Assembly: GCA_012522755.1 (NCBI GenBank)
Contig: JAAYJV010000175.1
Location: forward strand, 1 to 64,000
Direction of reading: 5' to 3'
Source of the DNA: Candidatus Hydrogenedens sp.
Lineage (GTDB): Bacteria; Hydrogenedentota; Hydrogenedentia; Hydrogenedentales; CAITNO01
DNA: 64,000 nucleotides
Shown here one piece after another: positions 44,164 through 51,427 of this stretch; within the stretch, counting starts at the first letter, position 1; each line of letters starts with the position of its first letter. The notes beneath the pieces were generated by a model. That model saw only the letters and a list, made by a program, of their open reading frames with translations, searched no databases and was not told where the DNA came from. Position numbers and translations under genes: made by a program.

Positions 44164-46538
44164 CCATGTCTTTTGATCCTGCAAAAGTGGAAGCCATTCT
44201 GGAGCGGACCGGCCGCCGTGCCGATGCCCTCATTGCCGTGCTCCATGCCCTGCAGGAAGAATATCAGTATTTGCCTGAGGAGGCGCTGCAATATCTCTGT
44301 GCCCACTCGGAAATGACCCCGGCCGCTGTGGAAAGCGTGGTCTCCTTTTTCCCGGGCTTCCGCCGGAAACCTACAGGGGAACACACCATCAGTGTTTGTG
44401 ATGGCACAGCCTGTCATGTCAAAGGCGCGGCTGCAATTTATGATGCCGTGGCTGAAAGTCTGGCTCTCCCGCCAGGCGAGGATACTGATGCGGAAGGACG
44501 TTTCACTCTGCGGAAAGTAGCCTGTCTCGGCTGCTGCACCCTGGCTCCGGCTGTGCAGATTGACGAGGTCACCTATGGCCATGTCCAGTCTGACGGTATT
44601 GACGCCATGCTCCAGGACTTTTTGAAGAATGCAGCCAATCCTCAGCAGCGTGAGACAGCACCGCCTTCTGAATCTGATGGCACTTCCGGAGAAATCCGCA
44701 TCGGTCTCGGCTCCTGTTGTGTTGCCGGGGGCAGCGAGAAGGTGCGGGCCGCCCTGCAGAAGACTTTGCATGACCTCGGTTCCACCATCCCGGTCAAAAA
44801 TGTGAGCTGTGTCGGGGTCTGTCACCAGACGCCTCTTCTGGAAATCATTCTGCCGGGCAAAGCTCCGGCCCTCTACGCCAAAGTGCAGGCTGAAGATGTG
44901 GAGGCCATTGTGGCCAGGCACATCCCCGCACAAAAAAAACTCTTCGCCTGGAAACGAAAAACAGCCCGCTGGTTTGAAGGACTCTATGCCTCCGACAGTG
45001 TCAGAAAACCTCAGGACTATGCCCTGGATGTGGAAGGGGAGTCCATGGCTGCTTTTCTCAAAGGGCAATGCCGTCTGGCTACGGAATATTGCGGCGAAAT
45101 CAATCCTCTCGATCTGGACGAATATATCAGACTGGGCGGCTTCAGCGCTTTTGAGAGCTGTCTCAATGCTCTGAAGAGTGATTCTGATGGAAACGGGACT
45201 GTGCATGAAAAGATCATAAAGGAGATCGAGGCCAGCGGCTTGCGTGGCCGCGGGGGAGCCGGTTTCCCTGTAGCGAAAAAATGGCGGGTTGTCCGTGCGG
45301 CCCGGAGCGAGAGAAAATATGTCATCTGCAACGGTGACGAAGGAGACCCCGGTGCGTTCATGGATCGTATGATCCTGGAGTCTTATCCTTTCCGGGTCAT
45401 AGAAGGCATGCTCATCGCCGCACTGGCCACAGATGGGCTGGAAGGTATTTTCTATATCCGTGCCGAGTACCCGCTGGCTGTGGAACGGGTCACAGAGGCC
45501 CTGAAGCGTTGCCGTGAAGCCGGGTATCTGGGCGACAGCATCTGCGACTCTTCTTTTTCATTTCAGATCCGCGTTGTTCAGGGCGCCGGTGCCTTTATCT
45601 GCGGTGAGGAGACGGCGCTCATCGCCTCCGTGGAAGGCCGACGGGGTACCCCTTCCTTGCGCCCGCCCTACCCGGCGCAAAAGGGAGTCTATGGCAGCCC
45701 GACCCTGGTGAACAATACGGAAACGCTGGCTCTCGTTCCCTGGATCATGCGCCACGGTGCCGAGGCCTTTTCAAAGCTGGGCACGGAGAAAAGCGCCGGA
45801 ACCAAAGTCTTTTCTCTGGCCGGAAAGATTGTTCGCGGCGGATTGATAGAAGTGCCCATGGGCATGAGTGTGGGTGCCATTGTGGAAGATATCGGCGGCG
45901 GCGTGGCTGATGGCCGCAAACTGAAGGCCGTGCAGATCGGAGGCCCCTCGGGTGGCTGTATCCCCGCATCGCTGGCCCATACTCCTGTGGATTATGAAGC
46001 GCTGACGGAAGCGGGCGCCATGATGGGTTCCGGCGGCTTTGTCGTTCTCGATGAAAGCGACTGCATGGTCGAAATGACCCAATACTTTCTCTCCTTCACC
46101 CAGTTGGAAAGCTGTGGTAAATGCACGCCCTGCCGGGTAGGCTCCAAACGGATGCTGGAAATCCTGGATCGTCTTTGTGCCGGTGAAGGAAAAGCAGGCG
46201 ATATTGAACAGCTCCTGGAACTGGCCGACATCATGAAAAGCATGAGCCTCTGCGGTCTGGGCAAAACAGCGCCCAATCCCGTCTTGACGGCACTGCGCTA
46301 TTTCAGAGAGGAATTCGAAGCCCATATCAACGGAAAGTGTCCGGCCGGAAAGTGCAAGGCTCTCATCCATTATTACATTACCGATGATTGTATAGGCTGT
46401 ACAAAATGCGCTCAGGTATGCCCTTCCGGCGCCATCGCAATGAAGCCCTATGAAGTGCATCACATCGATGACGACTTGTGTGTGCGCTGCGGCGAATGCT
46501 ATCAGATCTGTCCTGTTGATTCAGTGAAGGTGGAATAA
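44160..46538 (+). CDS. NuoE-Trx-NuoF-ferredoxin fusion flavoprotein
   Basis: A 792-residue cytoplasmic protein holding the NAD(P)H-oxidising unit of complex I/[FeFe]-hydrogenase type. Order: NuoE-like [2Fe-2S] domain (1-160; C80, C85, C122, C125), a second thioredoxin-like [2Fe-2S] domain (about 178-255; C186/187, C217, C221), NuoF (about 340-720; FMN site GLRGRGGAGFP at 361-371, NGDEGDPGAFMDR at 391-403, [4Fe-4S] Cys 652/655/658/698), and a 2x[4Fe-4S] ferredoxin tail (C744-754 and C774-784). This equals Thermotoga-type HydC plus HydB in one chain. It is the NADH module of the electron-bifurcating family. The start at 44160 overlaps the propeller stop. The C-terminal H-cluster enzyme is not encoded nearby. 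Confidence 0.92.
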   Translation: MTMSFDPAKVEAILERTGRRADALIAVLHALQEEYQYLPEEALQYLCAHSEMTPAAVESVVSFFPGFRRKPTGEHTISVCDGTACHVKGAAAIYDAVAESLALPPGEDTDAEGRFTLRKVACLGCCTLAPAVQIDEVTYGHVQSDGIDAMLQDFLKNAANPQQRETAPPSESDGTSGEIRIGLGSCCVAGGSEKVRAALQKTLHDLGSTIPVKNVSCVGVCHQTPLLEIILPGKAPALYAKVQAEDVEAIVARHIPAQKKLFAWKRKTARWFEGLYASDSVRKPQDYALDVEGESMAAFLKGQCRLATEYCGEINPLDLDEYIRLGGFSAFESCLNALKSDSDGNGTVHEKIIKEIEASGLRGRGGAGFPVAKKWRVVRAARSERKYVICNGDEGDPGAFMDRMILESYPFRVIEGMLIAALATDGLEGIFYIRAEYPLAVERVTEALKRCREAGYLGDSICDSSFSFQIRVVQGAGAFICGEETALIASVEGRRGTPSLRPPYPAQKGVYGSPTLVNNTETLALVPWIMRHGAEAFSKLGTEKSAGTKVFSLAGKIVRGGLIEVPMGMSVGAIVEDIGGGVADGRKLKAVQIGGPSGGCIPASLAHTPVDYEALTEAGAMMGSGGFVVLDESDCMVEMTQYFLSFTQLESCGKCTPCRVGSKRMLEILDRLCAGEGKAGDIEQLLELADIMKSMSLCGLGKTAPNPVLTALRYFREEFEAHINGKCPAGKCKALIHYYITDDCIGCTKCAQVCPSGAIAMKPYEVHHIDDDLCVRCGECYQICPVDSVKVE

Positions 46539-46542
46539 GTTT

Positions 46543-48012
46543 ATGATTCACATGCAAATAAACGGACAATCGGTGGAAGTGCCTGAAGGCACGACCCTGC
46601 TTCAGGCGGCGCAAAAGACCGGTGCCCATATTCCCACCCTCTGCCATGCCCCCGGGCTGCCTGCACAGACTTCCTGCATGGTCTGTGTAGTGGAAGAACG
46701 CAGGACAGGCCGACTTGTGCCCTCCTGTTCCGTGCTGGCTGAAGAGGGCCAGGATATCTGGACCCACACAAAAGAAGTGCATGAAGCCCGGCGGCGTATT
46801 CTCGAACTGCTCTTGAGCGAGCATGCCGGTGATTGTGAGGCCCCTTGCCGTCGTCTCTGTCCGGCCGGGTTGAATATTCCTCTCATGCTCCGCTGTATCG
46901 CCCGGGGCGAAGATGCGGAAGCGGCCCGGATCGCTGCAGCGGATCTGACGCTTCCCCTCGTCCTGGGCTGGGTATGTCACCATCCCTGCGAGGCGGGGTG
47001 CAGGCGCAAGGTTCATGACAGCTCTGTAGCCATACGGGAGATGCATCGTCAGGCGGCGGATCATTTTCTGCAGAAAGAAGAAAGCTATTTTTCTGTCACT
47101 GCTTCCCAATTTCCCGGAGTCGCTGTTGTCGGTTCCGGACCGGCTGGACTGGCCGCAGCCTGGACCTTGAATCAATGGGGTTTTGACGTGCATGTCTTTG
47201 AAAAAGAAGCCCGTCCCGGCGGCATGCTCCGTGCCTACAGTGAAGAAGAATTACCCGGCCATGTTCTGGATCGGGAACTGGCGGCTTATACCCGGGCCGG
47301 AATACACTTTCACTGTAATACCCATGTGGACCATGACCGGCTCCAGGCCTTGCGCCGGGACTATAAAGCTCTTGTTGTCGCCTGCAGAGAACTCGGGGAA
47401 GGACGCAACGATCTGCTGTGCGCTTTCGATGAGAAATATCCTGTCCGCTCTGTACGTTCCGGAAAAGAGGCCGCCTTCCAGGTGCTCAAAGACTTCAACC
47501 GGGATGAGATCCCCGGCGACTCGGCCTATGATTCACGGCTGGGACGGATCACAAAAGAGGACATTGAGCACTACATGGAAAACAGGGTGTCCCCTGAAGT
47601 GATGGAACGGGGACGAACTCCCGATGATGCGAAAGCCGAAGCGGAACGTTGTCTTCATTGCGATTGTCATGCGCCCCTGTCCTGCAAGCTCCGGCATTAT
47701 GCCACGGAGTATGAAGCCCGTCCCCAGGCCTGGCGGGGTACAGCACGACCGCCTGTGCCCGGGCTTGCCAAAGACGGCACCCTTTTATTTGATGCCGGTA
47801 AATGCATAAAATGTGGGTTGTGTATAGAAGTCGCGAAAAGTCACGGCGATTTGCCCGGATTGTCCTTTACAGGCCGGGGCTTTGATACCAGGGTTACAGT
47901 GCCTTTCGATGCGCCCCTGTTGAAAGCACTTTCCCGTTCAGCATCGGAATGCGTATCTGTCTGTCCCACGGGCGCCCTGGCTTTTTCGGATCAGGAGGAG
48001 ATGTTGTCATGA
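46543..48012 (+). CDS. 2Fe-2S/GltD-like flavoprotein lacking a pyridine-nucleotide domain
   Basis: A 489-residue flavoprotein. A plant-type [2Fe-2S] domain (1-80; C34, C45, C48, C62) is fused to a GltD/DPD-type helical Fe-S domain (C98, C102, C106; C145, C149, C153) and an FAD-binding fold (VVGSGPAGLAAA at 195-206, FEKEARPGGMLR at 219-230). The NADPH-binding Rossmann domain expected after it is missing: only about 80 residues separate it from a Cys-rich tail (CLHCDC-x5-CK near 370-381, then CIKCGLC near 421-427 and CVSVCP near 470-474). It therefore probably receives electrons from the NuoF-like partner and not from NAD(P)H itself. It starts four bases after that gene. Confidence 0.88.
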   Translation: MIHMQINGQSVEVPEGTTLLQAAQKTGAHIPTLCHAPGLPAQTSCMVCVVEERRTGRLVPSCSVLAEEGQDIWTHTKEVHEARRRILELLLSEHAGDCEAPCRRLCPAGLNIPLMLRCIARGEDAEAARIAAADLTLPLVLGWVCHHPCEAGCRRKVHDSSVAIREMHRQAADHFLQKEESYFSVTASQFPGVAVVGSGPAGLAAAWTLNQWGFDVHVFEKEARPGGMLRAYSEEELPGHVLDRELAAYTRAGIHFHCNTHVDHDRLQALRRDYKALVVACRELGEGRNDLLCAFDEKYPVRSVRSGKEAAFQVLKDFNRDEIPGDSAYDSRLGRITKEDIEHYMENRVSPEVMERGRTPDDAKAEAERCLHCDCHAPLSCKLRHYATEYEARPQAWRGTARPPVPGLAKDGTLLFDAGKCIKCGLCIEVAKSHGDLPGLSFTGRGFDTRVTVPFDAPLLKALSRSASECVSVCPTGALAFSDQEEMLS

Positions 48013-49310
48013 AAATAGTTCATATTGTCCCCGGCAGTGGCGGAACGTTTTATTGCCAGAACTGCCTGCGTGATACAGCCATTGTCCGGGCGTTGCGCGA
48101 AGAAGGACATGATGTGCTGCTCACACCCATGTACCTGCCTCTCTTTGCCGATGATGCAACTCTGGCTGAGGAAGTGCCTGTTTTCTTCGGAGGTATCAAC
48201 GTCTATCTTCAGCAGCGTTTCCCCATTTTCCGGAAGACACCCGCCTGGCTCGACCGGCTTTTTGATGCCTCCTGGTTGCTCCGTATGGCGGCGAAACAGG
48301 AAAGCTCTACCAGCGCCCGGGATCTGGGACCCATGACCCTGTCCATGTTGCAGGGCGATGCCGGCAACCAGTCCAAGGAAGTGGCCCGGCTCATTCATTG
48401 GCTCAAAGAGCAGGAAAAGCCCGACGCTGTTCATTTGTCCAATGCCCTCTTGCTGGGCCTGGCGCCACAGTTGAAGGCTGGTCTGGACTGTCCTGTTTTC
48501 TGTACGCTGCAGGATGAAGACACCTGGGTTGACGTCATGCCGGCCGATGAGGGCGAAGCCTGTTGGCAAGCCATGGCCCGGGCCGGTGAATCGGTGGATG
48601 CTTTCGTCGCCGTCAGTCAGTGGTATGCCGATAAAGTCCGGGAAAAGATGGCCATCCCTCCTGAAAAACTGAAGATGATTTATCTCGGCGTGGACAATGA
48701 CACATCACAAGCGGCGGAACTCCCCTTTGATCCCCCTGTGATCGGCTATCTCTCCAGGCTCGCACCGGGTCAGGGACTGGATCTGCTGATTGATGCTTTT
48801 ATCGCCCTGAAAAAAAAGCCCGAATTCGCAACGCTCCGACTCCGTGCGACAGGGGGTATTACATCGGCTTATCGCAAGTTCATTGAAGATATGAAAAAGA
48901 AACTCCGCCGCGAAAATATGCTGGACGATGTGGACTTTCTCGAAGACTTCGGCAAAGAGGAGCGGCGGAAGTTTCTGCGTTCACTCACCTTGCTCTCTGT
49001 TCCCGCTCCTGAGGGTGAGGCTTTCGGTGCTTTCATTCTCGAAGCACTGGCCAACGGCGTACCTGTAGTGCAACCGGCTGCCGGTGCTTTCCCCGAAGTG
49101 GTGCAGGAGACAGGAGGTGGTATTATCTACGATCCTCAGCAACCCGGTGCTTATGAAGAGGCGCTGGCGTCACTCTTGTCAGATCCTGAAAAAGCCATCG
49201 CTCTGGGCGAGACGGGACGGAATGCCGTTGAAAGCCGTTTTAATATACAGACCATGGCTCGCAGCCTGGCCAGCCTCTATGAGGAATGTCTGGACAGAGC
49301 CGCTGACTGA
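48009..49310 (+). CDS. Family 4 glycosyltransferase
   Basis: A 433-residue GT-B glycosyltransferase. The first domain starts KIVHIVPGSGGTFYCQNC (residues 2-19). The donor domain has IGYLSRLAPGQGLDLLIDAF near 243-262, and SVPAPEGEAFGAFILEALANG near 326-346 carries the E-x7-E motif, as separated glutamates. Its start overlaps the flavoprotein stop by four bases, so it is part of the same operon; why a glycosyltransferase sits in a redox operon is unclear. It could glycosylate one of the exported proteins or a surface polymer. Confidence 0.8.
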   Translation: MKIVHIVPGSGGTFYCQNCLRDTAIVRALREEGHDVLLTPMYLPLFADDATLAEEVPVFFGGINVYLQQRFPIFRKTPAWLDRLFDASWLLRMAAKQESSTSARDLGPMTLSMLQGDAGNQSKEVARLIHWLKEQEKPDAVHLSNALLLGLAPQLKAGLDCPVFCTLQDEDTWVDVMPADEGEACWQAMARAGESVDAFVAVSQWYADKVREKMAIPPEKLKMIYLGVDNDTSQAAELPFDPPVIGYLSRLAPGQGLDLLIDAFIALKKKPEFATLRLRATGGITSAYRKFIEDMKKKLRRENMLDDVDFLEDFGKEERRKFLRSLTLLSVPAPEGEAFGAFILEALANGVPVVQPAAGAFPEVVQETGGGIIYDPQQPGAYEEALASLLSDPEKAIALGETGRNAVESRFNIQTMARSLASLYEECLDRAAD

Positions 49311-49374
49311 TCGAGCCGGGAACTGCTCTGAAGGAGTACACAACTCTTCCGGCTGAAAACAGATGGAGGAATCC

Positions 49375-50742
49375 ATGAAAAAAACAATCTCCTCATTTTC
49401 CTTTGTAATCTTTCTGATCGCCCTGACGCTGCTCTTTCTCATGATCAAGAAAAAAGAACTGGAACAGCAGCCTCCGACGCCAGAACCCGTACAGGCGAGC
49501 GAGGCCGCCCCGGAATGGATCCCCGAGGAGGAAGACAATACCTCCGCTCTGGCTCCCGCACCGACGCATCTCAGCGCATTTCCCGATCTTCATATCCCCG
49601 GGCCGGAAGATTATGTCTGGGAAGACAACTTCTGGAACAGTTATCACGGGCCCTCTGAACTCACAGGTCACGCCGATTTCCTGCTGCCCGCCAGTCTTTC
49701 GCCGCTCTGGCAGATCCAGGCGGAAGCGGCCGTCTATGGAACGCCTGTATATGCGGAAGGCCTTCTTTTCTTTGCGAATATCCAGGGTGGTGTATTTGCC
49801 GTGACCCGGGAGGGAGACATTCTTTGGAATGTCCGTGTCATCAGCGGCGAACGAAGTGACGGAACGACACGCTATGCTTCCTTTGAAGCGCCCATGCTTT
49901 ATCTGGAGGATCGCATCTTCGCCTGCGATGACAGCGGGCTTGTGGTGGCATTCATCGCTGAAACAGGCGAAGAGATCTGGCGCCGCTTTCTGGATATTTC
50001 CGTGCTGGGCTCGCCCAACTATCAGATCAGGACGGGGGAAGACGGTTCCTCCGAAATATTCATCTATATCATTGATCAGGCTTCGGGTGCCTTGCACTGT
50101 CTGAAGGGCGAGACGGGCGAAGTGGCCTGGGTATCTTCCACAGAAGTGGGCCGTTGCGATGCCACCCCCGGCGTGAGCGGCGACTTTGTCGTCTTCGGAA
50201 GCTGTGCCTCGGCACTCCATGTTTTTTCCAGTCGCACAGGCGAGCTCTTGCATGATCTGGAGCTGGGCAATGATTCGCAGGTGGCCTCCGGCGTGGCGCT
50301 CGTTGACGGTAAAGGTCTTTCCGGAAGCAGAGACGGCAGTCTGGTTCTCATGGATCTCAATGAGGGGAAACGCGTCTGGACAACGGAACTGTCCCGGGAC
50401 GAAATCTTTTCCACACCGGCCGTCTCCGGAAACTGGGTTGTCGTCGGTGACGAAGACGGCAATCTCTTCGCCGTGCATCTGGTCACGGGCGAGATCATCT
50501 GGAAGACTCAGCTGGATGGGCCCATACAATCACCTGTTATTCTTCGGGACAAGGTGGCTGTTTCCGTGGACGGGCTGCTCTATCTGCTGCGACTGGATAC
50601 CGGTGAAACCTTGTGGTCTTATGAACTGAGCGATGAAATCACTTCGCCCTGTGTGGCTGGCAAGGCCATCGTGGTGGGCAGCAGTGATGCAACGGTTACA
50701 GCCTTTGCCGGAAATGATGAAGGGGATTCCTTTCATGACTGA
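49375..50742 (+). CDS. Membrane-anchored PQQ-like beta-propeller protein 4
   Basis: A 455-residue protein. An N-terminal helix (about 3-22, SSFSFVIFLIALTLLFLMI) anchors it; an acidic Pro-rich linker and then a propeller follow on the periplasmic side. Blades include AFIAETGEEIWRRF, CLKGETGEVAWVSS, LMDLNEGKRVWTTE and RLDTGETLWSYE. The start at 49375 is preceded by GGAGG; the ATG at 49363 overlaps that site. The ABC ATPase gene overlaps its 3' end by eight bases, so the propeller and the exporter are coupled. Confidence 0.85.
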   Translation: MKKTISSFSFVIFLIALTLLFLMIKKKELEQQPPTPEPVQASEAAPEWIPEEEDNTSALAPAPTHLSAFPDLHIPGPEDYVWEDNFWNSYHGPSELTGHADFLLPASLSPLWQIQAEAAVYGTPVYAEGLLFFANIQGGVFAVTREGDILWNVRVISGERSDGTTRYASFEAPMLYLEDRIFACDDSGLVVAFIAETGEEIWRRFLDISVLGSPNYQIRTGEDGSSEIFIYIIDQASGALHCLKGETGEVAWVSSTEVGRCDATPGVSGDFVVFGSCASALHVFSSRTGELLHDLELGNDSQVASGVALVDGKGLSGSRDGSLVLMDLNEGKRVWTTELSRDEIFSTPAVSGNWVVVGDEDGNLFAVHLVTGEIIWKTQLDGPIQSPVILRDKVAVSVDGLLYLLRLDTGETLWSYELSDEITSPCVAGKAIVVGSSDATVTAFAGNDEGDSFHD

Positions 50743-51427
50743 ACAGCATCCGCCTTTTCTCATGGAATTGAAGAGCCTGACCCGTTCCTATGCGGGTACA
50801 GCGGGGGATATTGACGTGCTCAAAGGCGTGGATTTGAAGATCCAGGCGGGTGAAAGTATTGCCATCGTCGGGCCCTCGGGATGCGGGAAGAGCACACTCC
50901 TCAATTGCATGGGCGGGCTGGACAGGCCCGATTCCGGAGAGATCCTTTTCAAAGGTCAATCCCTTTCCGGATACAGCGCAAAAGAACTGGCTCGCTTCAG
51001 AAATAAAGAAGTCGCCTTTGTCCTTCAGCAGCATCATTTATTGCCGCAATGCACCGTACTGGAAAATGTGCTCATCCCGACGCTGGTCGCCCGGGAGCGG
51101 GGGGGAGCTTACGAGCGGGCTCTTGCACTTCTGGAAGAGGTGGGACTGGGCGAGCGGCTTCATCACCGGCCCCAGGAACTCTCCGGCGGCGAATGTCAGC
51201 GTGTCGCCGTGGTGCGCGCTTTGATCAACAGGCCCGGACTGCTTCTTGCCGATGAGCCCACGGGATCGTTGAACGAAGAGAACGCTTTCATGCTCGTCGA
51301 TCTTCTGCTCCACTTGAATCGTGAACAGGGCATGGCGCTGGTTATGGTCACCCATTCACTGGCCCTGGCCGAGCGTCTCAGTCGGCTCTGTCGCCTCCAT
51401 GACGGGAAGCTGGAAGAGCAGCCATGA
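50735..51427 (+). CDS. LolD/MacB-type ABC transporter ATPase
   Basis: A 230-residue nucleotide-binding subunit. Walker A is GPSGCGKST (near 46-54), the signature ELSGGECQRVAVVRAL lies near 148-163, and Walker B LLLADEPTGSL near 170-180. It powers a MacB/LolCDE-like mechanotransmission exporter at the inner membrane together with the FtsX-type protein encoded next. The start (MTEQHPPF) is chosen for its AAGGGG site and its overlap with the upstream propeller; the longer frame from 50633 lies wholly inside that gene. Confidence 0.9.
   Translation: MTEQHPPFLMELKSLTRSYAGTAGDIDVLKGVDLKIQAGESIAIVGPSGCGKSTLLNCMGGLDRPDSGEILFKGQSLSGYSAKELARFRNKEVAFVLQQHHLLPQCTVLENVLIPTLVARERGGAYERALALLEEVGLGERLHHRPQELSGGECQRVAVVRALINRPGLLLADEPTGSLNEENAFMLVDLLLHLNREQGMALVMVTHSLALAERLSRLCRLHDGKLEEQP

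Noticed and set aside
44160-48012. [FeFe]-hydrogenase
   Set aside because: HydB/HydC-like domains are present, but there is no H-cluster domain with its Cys motifs in any gene of the operon.
48009-49310. Start at 47949 for the GT4 gene
   Set aside because: That frame begins deep inside the flavoprotein gene; the ATG at 48009 gives the standard four-base overlap.
36585-50742. c-type cytochrome or quinohaemoprotein in the propeller cluster
   Set aside because: I looked for CxxCH in the propeller, NHL and Fe-S proteins and found none.
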